Of a DNA stretch of 64,000 nt, positions 1 to 8,823 are shown one piece after another (the stretch's first letter is position 1; every line of letters starts with the position of its first letter). The stretch comes from Spirochaetota bacterium (GTDB taxonomy: Bacteria; Spirochaetota; UBA4802; JAFGDQ01). The stretch lies in NCBI GenBank assembly GCA_034190085.1, contig JAXHTS010000058.1, positions 1 through 64,000 on the forward strand, given 5' to 3'. The position numbers and the translations under genes are program-made. The notes below the pieces were generated by a model. It saw only the letters and a program-made list of their open reading frames with translations, did no database searches and was not told where the DNA came from.

Positions 1-531
1 ACATCATTATCCATTGCTTTGGAGAATAAATTAGCTGAAACTCAGATTAAAAGCCTACTATTTGCCATTGCTGTAATATCCATTATTATGTTTTTCATTT
101 GTAGAACTTTTGGATTAACAGTCATAGCGATGATCGCTAATGTGTTCCCAATACTCGTTGTTCTTGGAATTATGGGATGCTTGAATATCCCTTTGGATAT
201 CACTAAGGTTATGATAGCAAGCGTGACGATTGGAATAGGTGTGGATGACACTATTTATTTTATAATAGGATTCAGAAGGAATGTTGAAGCTGGAAATAAT
301 TATAAGTATGCGATTATTAAAACTTTTCGGAATGTTGGAAAGCCAATCATCATAACATCATTGGTCTTGTTCATGGGATTTTCTATTCTTATGATGGGCA
401 ACATTAAGCCAACTCAAACCTTTGGCCTTTTTACAGCCTTTGCGATGTTTCTTGCAGTTATTGGAGATCTAATTTTTTTGCCAGCTCTTTTGCTGTTTTT
501 TAAACCTAGGTTATCTAAAGTAAGTTATTAA
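1..531 (+). CDS. RND/MMPL-family exporter, C-terminal part
   Basis: This is the 3' end of a gene whose start lies outside the window; the frame is open from base 1. The visible ~176 residues contain about five hydrophobic segments and the conserved RND/MMPL core: a stretch ending in IGIGVDDTIYF, followed by a Pro-rich turn (VGKPIIITS), then a GF-containing helix and a final LPALLL helix. These are hallmarks of the second transmembrane half of hydrophobe/amphiphile exporters of the patched/MMPL type, which use the proton gradient in the inner membrane to move lipids or other hydrophobic cargo. The aspartates after GIGV are the usual proton-relay residues. The cargo cannot be read from this fragment. 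A lipoprotein gene follows 155 bases downstream on the same strand and might share the transcript. Confidence 0.85.
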   Translation, partial: TSLSIALENKLAETQIKSLLFAIAVISIIMFFICRTFGLTVIAMIANVFPILVVLGIMGCLNIPLDITKVMIASVTIGIGVDDTIYFIIGFRRNVEAGNNYKYAIIKTFRNVGKPIIITSLVLFMGFSILMMGNIKPTQTFGLFTAFAMFLAVIGDLIFLPALLLFFKPRLSKVSY

Positions 532-686
532 TAATTTTATATATTATATCGTTATATGAAATTTTATGATTTTATTAATCGAATATTTTACAGTATTATT
601 TGACTGCTCATAGGACTTTTATTAATGTTAAATAGTAGGGCACTTGCCTTACAATTTACTTAATGTTAAAAAATGGAGGTAATCAA

Positions 687-1829
687 ATGAGATCAAAACT
701 GTTTAATTTTGTTTTACTGCTTTGTACAGCAGTTTTTCTCACTTCCTGCTTTAATGAGGGTGGAGACGTTCCTGTCAACAATATTGGCCCAGCAGTTGAT
801 ATGAATAGCTCTAAAGCGACACCTGAGCATGGAAAGATGATAATCGATGAGTCTATCTATGGCGTTTTAGGTAATGATCGGAGTATTAAGGGTATGGAGG
901 AGGTGCAGGATTATTTATTAAGTATGGTGGATGAGACAAGAGAGATTATGGATGGATTGACGGCTGTGGTTACTGTTGTCAATGATGATCCTTATCGTTT
1001 CATGATAACCTTTGAGTTTGATGAATGCCCTGGGATATTTACAGATTCTGTTGTAAATGGAGTCATGACAGTGCTTGTCACAAATAGCATTTCAGATAAT
1101 GCGATGATGGTTGTTGTAAATACTGAAGATGGAGATCTGCTAACTCTAACAGGCGGTGAACTGGATAACTCAATAATCCAGTTTAAAGATCTTACTGTTA
1201 TATATGAATTTGACAGCTATACTCATAGCTATAGCGGAGTAATTGTAGTCAATGGTGAGGAGCATTCTATGAATGATTTTTTATCACCAAAAGATATTAT
1301 GGACTTCTTAGCGGACGCGATGAATCGAGTTAATTGGGATGAGATTAAAAATCAATTAGTTGAGATAGAAGAATTTATTGCAGATTCATTCATGAAAAAA
1401 TCTATAGATAAATTTTCGTTATTCGATAATCTATTTTCGCCATTGACAATTTACATAACGGAAGGGCTTCGGATTGACATGAGTTTCAATTTCGACTTTT
1501 CGAATCCTGCTATCATTTTAGAATTGACATTTGATGAATTCCCTCTGTCAATAGAAAATGTAATAAATGAGACAATTTCTGGTAGCATGAATATTGTGGT
1601 TAGAATTGAAGACATATCCGAATTGAAAATGAAATTGTCAATAAATACTGATGAGAATAATCCATTGATTTTGTCTGGTTCCTTAGGTGAACAGACTATA
1701 GGATTGGAAGATATAATATTGCATATTCAACCTGAACTTAGTGGAAAAATTATACTCAATGGTATTGAGCTTCCATTGGATTCAGAATGGATATCCTATC
1801 TTCTCTCTCTTCTCTCTTCAATTTTTTAA
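687..1829 (+). CDS. Secreted lipoprotein of unknown function
   Basis: A 380-residue protein starting at the ATG that follows a good Shine-Dalgarno (TGGAGG, 8 bases upstream). An in-frame ATG at 663 lies before this site and is less likely. Residues 1-22 form a signal peptide ending in the lipobox LTSC, so the mature protein should be lipidated at Cys and anchored in the envelope. The rest is acidic and rich in alternating hydrophobic/polar strands, with two repeated-looking halves: each has a ...ITFEFDE/LTFDE... strand followed by a VNGVM or INETISG turn, suggesting a duplicated beta domain. I do not recognise a family. It lies between an MMPL exporter tail and a strong terminator, so it could be an accessory lipoprotein of that exporter (inference from position only). 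Confidence 0.8.
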   Translation: MRSKLFNFVLLLCTAVFLTSCFNEGGDVPVNNIGPAVDMNSSKATPEHGKMIIDESIYGVLGNDRSIKGMEEVQDYLLSMVDETREIMDGLTAVVTVVNDDPYRFMITFEFDECPGIFTDSVVNGVMTVLVTNSISDNAMMVVVNTEDGDLLTLTGGELDNSIIQFKDLTVIYEFDSYTHSYSGVIVVNGEEHSMNDFLSPKDIMDFLADAMNRVNWDEIKNQLVEIEEFIADSFMKKSIDKFSLFDNLFSPLTIYITEGLRIDMSFNFDFSNPAIILELTFDEFPLSIENVINETISGSMNIVVRIEDISELKMKLSINTDENNPLILSGSLGEQTIGLEDIILHIQPELSGKIILNGIELPLDSEWISYLLSLLSSIF

Positions 1830-1857
1830 TTCTTTAATATTGGTCTACTAATATGCT

Positions 1858-1907
1858 AGAATAGAGACCTTTTTCGTCAATGACAAAGAAAGGTCTCTAT
1901 TCTTTTA
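1858..1907 (+). terminator. Strong intrinsic terminator
   Basis: A perfect 15-bp stem (1858-1872 with 1889-1903) closes a 16-base loop and is followed by TTTT. It ends the lipoprotein transcript. The left arm is preceded by few A residues, so it mainly serves the plus strand. Confidence 0.85.
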
Positions 1908-2301
1908 CTAATGATATTAAGCTAAATGCAACTTAAATATCTTCGAAACTCTGAAAAATATCCTCACTCCTATTTTTTTCATTAATATATTTTAGTGAAA
2001 ATGCCTTGATTGCCTGTCATTTTTATAGATTAAGTATAATGCTAAGTTAATCTTCTTCATCATTGTAAGCTTAGAATGTATTATTTGTAACTCTATAAAA
2101 TGTCTTATAATCCACGCTAGCTGAATGGTATAGTAGCGCTATCTCATCAAATATTGAGATTATTAAAATATATATAAATTATCAATAAATTATAAATTAA
2201 TAATTGTTGACTAAACTTGAGAAATAGTAAATTATGAGACATAATTTAATGCTATCTTTTTTATAACTTGTAACATTTATCAAAATTCCAGGGGAGGGAA
2301 T
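1908..2301. other. AT-rich intergenic region
   Basis: About 390 bases without a supportable gene. It is very AT-rich and carries no convincing RNA gene. It presumably contains the promoter of the downstream ATP-grasp/FMN gene, but I could not single out one -35/-10 pair. A GGGGAGGG ribosome-binding site sits just before the next start codon. Confidence 0.5.
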
Positions 2302-4584
2302 ATGAAAGAGACTATTATGGTCATTGGCGGTGGGCTTCTTCAGGTGCCACTTATCCAGACAGCCAAGAAAATGGACTTTCAGGTGATCGTTACAGACTAT
2401 AATCCAGATGCCGTTGGAATGAGGTATGCAGATATAGCTATTGTGATGAGTACGAGGGATATTGAGGGATCAGTCCGTGTTGCAAGAGCGCAAAACGAAA
2501 TAACTCCTATTAATGCTGTTTTAACAGTTGGCACTGATGCCTCAATGACTGTCGCAGCTGTAGCGAATGCCCTTAATCTGCGAGGCATTAAATTTGAGGA
2601 TGCTGAAGCCTCTACAAACAAGATAAAGATGAGATCGAGATTTAAGGAGCATGGCATACCTTGTCCAAACTTTTTCCCAGTATGGTCTTTATCTGACGCT
2701 AAGAATTCGTGCAATGAGCTTGGATTTCCAGTTGTGATTAAACCTTCCAATAATATGGGTGCTCGGGGTGTAATGAGAGTGGATAATAAACGAGAATTAC
2801 CTGATGCATTCAAATTTGCAAAAAATGCCTCTCCAAGTGGAGAGCTTATTATTGAAGAATACATGGATGGTGATGAATTATCCATTGATGCAGTTATCTT
2901 TAATGGAGAGATTAGCATTACCGGTATTGCTGATAGAATAATAGAATATCCTCCCTATTTCGTTGAGACAGGACACACTATGCCATCGCAACAACCGGAA
3001 GAGGTTTTGGAGACTGCAGTAGCTGTTATGAAAAGAGGGATTAAGGCACTTGGAATAAATCACGGCTGCGCGAAGGGGGATATCAAGCTAACAAGCAAGG
3101 GGCCAATGATTGGCGAACTTGCGGCTAGACTATCGGGTGGATTCATGTCTGCTTATACATATCCATTATCCACAGGTGTAGATTTAATGAAGGCAGCTAT
3201 TGAAATTGCCTTAGGACATGAGCCTGGGAATCTTGATCCTTTAATTAACCGAGTGGCAATAGAAAGGTCAATAGTGACAAAGCCTGGGATTGTAAAAAAG
3301 ATCAATGGTTTAGCTGGTGCTATGAGAATTCCAGGAATTGAGGAAATATTTTTCAATGTTGAGCAGGGGGATAGGGTTGTAGTTCCGCGATCGAATGTAG
3401 AGAAGGCAGGGCATATTATTGCTGTTGGGGAAAGTCTTAATGAGGTTGAGGAGGTTGTTCGAAAATGTATGGATACATTACAGATTGAGATATCAGAAGA
3501 AACTGAGCTTTCCATGGAAGTAATCAGAATTGCAGCTAGGGATAAATTTAAGAAAGTATGCTATGTCTGTAAAACCTGCGATGGCACGAATTGCCCAACG
3601 GGCATTCCTGGAATGGGAGGCGTTGGCACAGGGGCTTCTTTTCGGCGCAACATAGAAGCCCTTAGAGCTTATAAGATAAACACACAACTTATACATGATG
3701 TAACTAATCCTGATATTTCCGCTAAATTTTTTGGAATTGATTTAGATATTCCAATCATGGCAGCTCCTATTACAGGAACTGTAACAAATATGAGGGGCGC
3801 TATTGATGAATTCGAATACAACCAAGCAGTAACGAGGGGGTGTCTGGATGGAGGCACAATCGCCTTTGTTGGGGATGGCGCAACCCCCGATAAGTATAAG
3901 ATCGGTCTTCGAGCTATCTCTGAGGTTGAGGGTATGGGGATTCCAATATTTAAACCTCGCAGCGATAATGAAGAGATTATTAAAAGAATACGGGCTGCGG
4001 AAAAGGTGAATTCAGTCGCAGTGGGCATGGACATTGATGCTATAGTATTAAAGACCATGGAAATGAAAAATCAAACTGTAGGGCCAAAGAGTCCGGAAGA
4101 CCTTAGCTATCTCGTATCTTCAACAGATCTTCCCTTTATCCTTAAGGGTATTATGAATGTTAAGGACGCCATTCTTGCAGTGGAAGCAGGGGCTCATGCA
4201 ATCATTGTGTCAAATCACGGTGGCCGTGTGCTTGACGAGATGCCAGGCTCAATGGATGTTTTGGAAGATATTGTGAAAGAGGTTAAACCGTACATTAAGA
4301 TTCTGATTGATGGCGGATTTAGAACAGGAGTGGATGTCCTGAAGGCGCTAGCGATTGGGGCTGAGTTTGTGTTAATCGGAAGACCTATCGCAACTTCAGT
4401 TGTTGGAATGCAAAGGGAGGGCGTATCCTTCTACTTAAATATCTTGAAACGAGAGCTAAAAAATGCCATGATACTAACTGGATGTGATAACCTTGCGGAT
4501 ATAGGAAGGGATTTGATTACGAGAATTGACAAGAAGGTATGTGTTAATAATGATAGAATTTTAACAAACCTCCTGCATGAATAA
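2302..4584 (+). CDS. ATP-grasp ligase fused to FMN-dependent alpha-hydroxy-acid oxidase-like domain
   Basis: A 760-residue two-enzyme fusion. Residues ~1-395 form an ATP-grasp ligase of the carbamoyl-phosphate-synthase/PurT type: an N-terminal GGGLLQVPLI nucleotide-like loop, VVIKPSNNMGARGV for ATP binding, and a metal-binding GELAARLSGG. Residues ~411-760 match the FMN-dependent TIM-barrel alpha-hydroxy-acid dehydrogenase family of anaerobes. This half has a Cys-rich entry (CYVCKTCDGTNC), a glycine-rich IPGMGGVGTG, the active-site SNHGGR near residue 637, and a phosphate-binding IDGGFRTG/GAEFVLIGRP end. ATP-grasp enzymes join a carboxylate to an amine or similar nucleophile; the FMN part should oxidise or reduce a hydroxy or amino acid. 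Together they suggest a two-step small-molecule pathway in the cytoplasm. Substrate unknown. The reading frame is unbroken, with a strong SD at the start, so the fusion looks genuine. Confidence 0.88.
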   Translation: MKETIMVIGGGLLQVPLIQTAKKMDFQVIVTDYNPDAVGMRYADIAIVMSTRDIEGSVRVARAQNEITPINAVLTVGTDASMTVAAVANALNLRGIKFEDAEASTNKIKMRSRFKEHGIPCPNFFPVWSLSDAKNSCNELGFPVVIKPSNNMGARGVMRVDNKRELPDAFKFAKNASPSGELIIEEYMDGDELSIDAVIFNGEISITGIADRIIEYPPYFVETGHTMPSQQPEEVLETAVAVMKRGIKALGINHGCAKGDIKLTSKGPMIGELAARLSGGFMSAYTYPLSTGVDLMKAAIEIALGHEPGNLDPLINRVAIERSIVTKPGIVKKINGLAGAMRIPGIEEIFFNVEQGDRVVVPRSNVEKAGHIIAVGESLNEVEEVVRKCMDTLQIEISEETELSMEVIRIAARDKFKKVCYVCKTCDGTNCPTGIPGMGGVGTGASFRRNIEALRAYKINTQLIHDVTNPDISAKFFGIDLDIPIMAAPITGTVTNMRGAIDEFEYNQAVTRGCLDGGTIAFVGDGATPDKYKIGLRAISEVEGMGIPIFKPRSDNEEIIKRIRAAEKVNSVAVGMDIDAIVLKTMEMKNQTVGPKSPEDLSYLVSSTDLPFILKGIMNVKDAILAVEAGAHAIIVSNHGGRVLDEMPGSMDVLEDIVKEVKPYIKILIDGGFRTGVDVLKALAIGAEFVLIGRPIATSVVGMQREGVSFYLNILKRELKNAMILTGCDNLADIGRDLITRIDKKVCVNNDRILTNLLHE

Positions 4585-5025
4585 ATATTTAAATGCCTTT
4601 GATCCTTTCTGTTACTGTACAATTCTCCTCAATATTATTCTCACCTAATATCGTGATTCAAATTGGTAAATAATGCATATTTAATATAGCACTATGCATG
4701 TTATGATTCCCGCAAAAGCATGAATAGATATGTATATGTTAATTTGAATATACTTCTGCTGTCATCAAGATAAGATTATATTATTATAATCATCCTAGCC
4801 TAAGCTCAGTTTGAGCATGAAAAGTATGAAAAGCCTATACCCAACTGCATTATTACACTGTGTAATGATACATAATGAACAAATTGTTATATATTAAATA
4901 TAATATAAGTTTTAATAATTTTATGTATCTACATGACTGGTGAAAATACCTTTACTTTTGTTTATAATGATGTATAATGAAAGGAAATATGGTAAATAAA
5001 TTTAAAAAAACCGGAGGTAAACAGA
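4585..5025. other. AT-rich intergenic region with lipoprotein-operon promoter
   Basis: No gene is supportable here. The stretch is AT-rich, with a small hairpin GCTCAGTTTGAGC near 4804. Its last 75 bases contain the promoter-like sequence listed separately. Confidence 0.5.
4951..4978 (+). promoter_or_regulatory. Putative sigma-70 promoter of the lipoprotein pair
   Basis: TTTACT, 16 bases, then a perfect TATAAT (4973-4978). A second TATAAT lies 10 bases upstream (4963-4968), within a near-repeat ATAATGATGTATAATGA. Start of transcription would be near 4985, giving a ~40-base leader with a CGGAGG ribosome-binding site before the ATG at 5026. Confidence 0.45.
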
Positions 5026-5283
5026 ATGATTTTAAACAAAAAGATGCGCGAGAGGTTTAAGGTAGTTACAGTAATTTTACTATGCCTCTCGTTTGGCGGT
5101 TGCGGGGTCTGCGATGACGATAGTGACAGCGCGCCTACGCTCATTCCCGACGCGGATGGGGATGTTTTATCCGGCAGGACCACAGGCATTGACCTTCCGC
5201 AGAGTATTCAGACTGTACCAGCGGAGAGCACTGAATCACGTGCTAGAAAAATTCGTATAACGCAGGAGGATCTAAGGAAATGA
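5026..5283 (+). CDS. Small lipoprotein, first of a coupled pair
   Basis: An 85-residue protein with a clear SD (GGAGG) before its ATG. The N-terminus is basic (MILNKKMRERFK), followed by a hydrophobic stretch ending in the lipobox FGGC, so it is predicted to be a lipoprotein. The short mature part (~60 residues) begins with acidic repeats (DDDSDSAPTLIPDADGD) and ends basic. No family is recognised. Its stop overlaps the start of the next gene in an ATGA (5280-5283), implying translational coupling. The segment just after the lipobox resembles that of the downstream protein (DDDSxSA..xIPxAD), suggesting that the two N-termini arose by duplication or that both are sorted by the same signal. Confidence 0.75.
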   Translation: MILNKKMRERFKVVTVILLCLSFGGCGVCDDDSDSAPTLIPDADGDVLSGRTTGIDLPQSIQTVPAESTESRARKIRITQEDLRK

Positions 5284-7517
5284 GATTAATATCAAAGATG
5301 CTGTCGATTTTTGCAGTTTTTTCAATAGCTGTTTTTCTATTGGGGTGCTCTGACGATGATTCCAGCAGCGCATTTCCCATAATACCCAGGGCAGATGAAC
5401 TGACAGATTTTGAGAAAGACGGCGAAATGGAGTTGAAGGTTTCCATAAGGGCGTTGGAAGCTTTTAGCATGATTGAACAAATACTAGAAATGTTCCAGCA
5501 GACTGGATATGCAGATTCGCATGCCATAAACCAGGGACCCTACGCTGCGATGGTGGCTGACGAGATGGAGCATGGCAAGCAGATGAGCAAGTGGATTATC
5601 AATTCAAAGATGGTTCTTGAGGGCTATACTGAAGTTAACAAGGTTTATGTGTGGATAGATGATCCGGGTGTTCTCAGAAAGGGTGTGTGTAAAATATACA
5701 GCGCTCCTACTGAGGGTGATATCTATGGAGTATGGACAATGAATCTTGGGTTTTTTGATAAGGATGATGGAACCCGAACAGGTTTTATCGCGGCAAGCAG
5801 CACAAAGAACGCCAGCGGAAATACTGAGGTTATGCTAAACCTGCAGGAGGAGAATGAATGGCTGCCTGAAGGAGAAATGTGGACTGTGCAGGGAAAGCTC
5901 ACCCTGACTAATGATGAAGGAAGCGGGATAGTCTATTATACTTCTGAAAACTGGACTGGAGAAGAACCGGAAATTACATATCCAACTGCAATATATGCCT
6001 ATAATGATGCCGAAGTGGCTCTTCAAGTTGATGATGCGGATCCGATATACTTGGATAGAGAATCCTACGCCGATATCTTCATGGAGTATAATGTCTATAG
6101 CGCTGAAGGGGAGAACATCAGAAAATCGAAAAATTTTGGCAAACCCGTAATGTATGAGGATGATGAGGGCGACAAGCATCATATGTACTATGGCGGTTGG
6201 CAGGGACGACACCAGCTTTGGGGTCCTCAGAATGTCACTGTTCCGGTTGGAGCTGAATTAGAAAGCGTTGAATACGGAGAAGAGGAAACAACATACACCC
6301 TTGGCGCAAGATATATGGGTTATCTTGTTGAAAAGACACTGGTGACAACATCAATGAATGACATCAAAGGCGAGGTTCTCGAAACCTGGGTGAATGAAGG
6401 GTTTAAACTGTACTGGAATGGAAGTGAATGGCGCAAATGTGATGGTAGCGAAGGACCATGGGACTGCTCATCGCAAGAGAGCGCAGCTTATGATCAGTTA
6501 AGCAGCCTTGTGTCAGATGAACAGGAACACAAGATGGTGTGGATTTGGTCTGATGAAGGTGAATTGACCTATAATGCTTCAAGCCCAAGTAGTTTTGTTA
6601 AAAGTGATAGTACTAATTATACACCCAGTGCAACAGATGAAGTATGGGTTAATATCAATATGCCAATATTTGTAACATATACCGGTTCAGGATGGAAACG
6701 ATATATGGATGTTCAATATAGTGAAAATAGCTGGGAGCCTACATTAAGCGATCTCCAAGACTATACATTCGAATTTGACGGCGAATTCTACATGCATTCA
6801 AAAGGGCTAAATTATATCCTCACAGTAGCAGGTTTGTCTGCAACTGGTTTGAAAAAGGAGCTTGAGAACGTAATTCAACCCGGCACAGAGGCTAATGCGC
6901 TAGAAAATGTTACATTTACGAGCAATGGAACCGATTACTACTGGGATACAACAGCCCTGATGCTATGCTCGGATTCGGGCTTGAACAATGTCCATACTCA
7001 GAGTGAGTGGTATATGGAAGGGGATAATAGCAAAGTTTATACATGGCAGTATGCTATGAATGAAAATGAGACATGGAACATCATGACTTATCTCAAGGAT
7101 GCGGATGGTGAGTTTGTGTATTTGGATGATCCCATATTCTTTGCTACGATTAATGGGGTTGATATGAATGGCGATATTGTGGAGATAAATGGCGCAGCAT
7201 ACGACGGCCATCTTTTTGGAGTCGCGGATGTATGGATGATGATGAATGAAAATGATGGCGTACTCTCAGGTGATATGAAGGATAAGATAATCAATATTCC
7301 AGAGGGAGATATTACAGGAAGAGACGGCAATACCTATAAGATCAAACCCATATTCGGCGTGCGTTTGCTTGATATTGTATCTCAGAGCGACACAAGCCCT
7401 ACAATTGATAGCAGTTTAACGCTTGATGATCTTCCGGAATATGAAGATATAAGTGTAGGTGATATGCCGGAGATTGAGACTATATCCTTTGTAGAAGGCG
7501 AGTATGTAGGAGAATAG
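5280..7517 (+). CDS. Large acidic lipoprotein, unknown function
   Basis: A 745-residue predicted lipoprotein: MRLISKMLSIF, a hydrophobic core and lipobox LLGC, then DDDSSSAF. SD AGGAGG lies nine bases upstream, and the start overlaps the previous gene by four bases. The mature protein is acidic and rich in Trp, Tyr, Asp and Glu. It has many short W-containing beta strands (for example EVLETWVNEGFKLYWNG, YTSENWTGEEP), consistent with an extended beta-rich surface protein. I see no catalytic motif and do not recognise the family. G+C content looks somewhat higher than in the surrounding genes. A strong terminator follows 40 bases after the stop, closing a two-gene operon. Confidence 0.78.
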   Translation: MRLISKMLSIFAVFSIAVFLLGCSDDDSSSAFPIIPRADELTDFEKDGEMELKVSIRALEAFSMIEQILEMFQQTGYADSHAINQGPYAAMVADEMEHGKQMSKWIINSKMVLEGYTEVNKVYVWIDDPGVLRKGVCKIYSAPTEGDIYGVWTMNLGFFDKDDGTRTGFIAASSTKNASGNTEVMLNLQEENEWLPEGEMWTVQGKLTLTNDEGSGIVYYTSENWTGEEPEITYPTAIYAYNDAEVALQVDDADPIYLDRESYADIFMEYNVYSAEGENIRKSKNFGKPVMYEDDEGDKHHMYYGGWQGRHQLWGPQNVTVPVGAELESVEYGEEETTYTLGARYMGYLVEKTLVTTSMNDIKGEVLETWVNEGFKLYWNGSEWRKCDGSEGPWDCSSQESAAYDQLSSLVSDEQEHKMVWIWSDEGELTYNASSPSSFVKSDSTNYTPSATDEVWVNINMPIFVTYTGSGWKRYMDVQYSENSWEPTLSDLQDYTFEFDGEFYMHSKGLNYILTVAGLSATGLKKELENVIQPGTEANALENVTFTSNGTDYYWDTTALMLCSDSGLNNVHTQSEWYMEGDNSKVYTWQYAMNENETWNIMTYLKDADGEFVYLDDPIFFATINGVDMNGDIVEINGAAYDGHLFGVADVWMMMNENDGVLSGDMKDKIINIPEGDITGRDGNTYKIKPIFGVRLLDIVSQSDTSPTIDSSLTLDDLPEYEDISVGDMPEIETISFVEGEYVGE

Positions 7518-7556
7518 AGTCTAAAATTTGAGATTTCAATACTTCCTTTTTTTCAT

Positions 7557-7590
7557 AAACCGCACTTTAATTATAAGTGCGGTTTATTTA
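7557..7590 (+). terminator. Intrinsic terminator of the lipoprotein pair
   Basis: An 11-bp perfect stem (AAACCGCACTT with AAGTGCGGTTT, 7557-7567/7575-7585), a seven-base loop and a short AT-rich tail. The upstream T-run suggests it could also act on the minus strand. Confidence 0.8.
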
Positions 7591-8262
7591 TTCCCAAGTG
7601 TTTGTATAAATTTTTAATCTATCTTTGCTTTTTAATATTATGAAGGATAATCTATGCCATTAGATGAGGATTATAGTATAATAAGTGATCAGTAATTTTA
7701 CGGAAATGCAAGACATCATCGTAAAGTAAAAGTCAAACTAATCCTATAATGTTCATCAACAAAGGAAGCGAGAAGATTACATTTGTGTATATTTTTGCGC
7801 ATTAGATCGGTTTTGCGGGTTTGAGATCGTTTATTTTGTCATAGGATCAGCCGGGTCCGTACCGTAAGATCGCGGGGCCATACTGTAAACATGAGTAGCA
7901 ATTTGTTAGAATTATTTTTTCACAAAGATCATAAAGATTTATTTGAGCGCAACGGAATTTCAATAAATAAATGGAAAATTAATTTGATGCTTACGATTTT
8001 TGTTAAAGAGATTATAATTCTGGATGAAGATTTTTAAATAAATCTTATGATTATAACTTCCTTTGCACTGATCCATTCAGTAAGCGTTAAATCCAATGAT
8101 CAGAATGTATATTAGCAGAATAATAGCATAATTTCAGAAGAAGATATGCTTTCACACACTATTAACGGTGGGGTTAGTTTAAGGCTTACACTTCATCTAC
8201 TAAAAGAATAGTGAGTTGATGAATGCTCTTTTATCATCTCTATTCATTCCTCTTATTCATAA
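7591..8262. other. Intergenic region with an out-of-character GC-rich patch
   Basis: About 670 bases with no firm gene. Between ~7795 and 7890 there is a GC-rich stretch with spaced GATC-containing phrases, unlike its AT-rich surroundings; it may be a remnant of the tail of an insertion element. A 48-codon open frame at 7891-8037 (starts MSSNLLELFF, ends ILDEDF) follows directly. It lacks a ribosome-binding site and I cannot support it as a gene. Confidence 0.4.
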
Positions 8263-8814
8263 TCAAAGCTGATATTGGTTAACAATTTTTTTCAGCTCTT
8301 CTATCTTCTTAGAAATTTTTTCCTTTTCTGCACCTGCTTTATTCATGGCGCATATTTCATCTGTTTTTGCCTTTATATCCTGGAAGTCTTCAGCTATTAT
8401 TTCAGACATGTTCTTCAATGTTATAGAACATTCGTATAATTGGTCTCCTTCCCGTAATGATGTTACTGGTCTCAGATTCTTATTGCAGATCGCCTTAACA
8501 ACCTCATTGAAGCGGTATAGTGGTCCAGCTATCCTAAAAGAGGCAAAGAGGACAAAGAGTGAAATAATTACTGATGAAACAAAGATATTTATAATCGATA
8601 GGGTAACGATTATTGGGAATAGCATTTCCTTAATATTCTTGTAGGTAACATGCGCTGATTTGAGGTTAGATTCAATTTCGCTGTTTAGAAAGAGATAAAG
8701 CAACCCCCCAAAGAGAATCATTATCATAATATTTAGCACTATAAACTTTAATATCATTCTATATTGGAAACCTCTGTTGATCAATACTGTTTTTCTTCTA
8801 TTATCTTTTTTCAT
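8263..8814 (-). CDS. Two-TM membrane protein with HAMP-like domain
   Basis: 183 residues from the second of two adjacent ATGs (8814), which sits at better spacing from the AAGGAGG site than the first (8817). There are two membrane helices, at about 20-42 and 65-92. They are followed by a HAMP-like P..RFNEVV segment (FRIAGPLYRFNEVV) and a C-terminal coiled coil rich in Lys/Glu. The short loop between helices faces the periplasm. The layout is that of a chemoreceptor or sensor kinase without any output domain, so it may transmit or scaffold rather than signal by itself. It is the last gene of a minus-strand set with a cytochrome and a porin-like protein; spacing to the cytochrome gene is nine bases, implying co-transcription. 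Confidence 0.72.
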   Translation of the reverse strand: MKKDNRRKTVLINRGFQYRMILKFIVLNIMIMILFGGLLYLFLNSEIESNLKSAHVTYKNIKEMLFPIIVTLSIINIFVSSVIISLFVLFASFRIAGPLYRFNEVVKAICNKNLRPVTSLREGDQLYECSITLKNMSEIIAEDFQDIKAKTDEICAMNKAGAEKEKISKKIEELKKIVNQYQL

Positions 8815-8823
8815 CATCCCTCC

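Noticed and set aside
2397-2918. Long minus-strand ORFs inside the ATP-grasp/FMN, copA, glnE and gat genes
   Set aside because: They are shadows of strongly supported genes on the opposite strand and show no family motifs.
7891-8037. 48-codon ORF after the GC-rich patch
   Set aside because: No ribosome site and no recognisable family; kept only as a remark in the intergenic entry.
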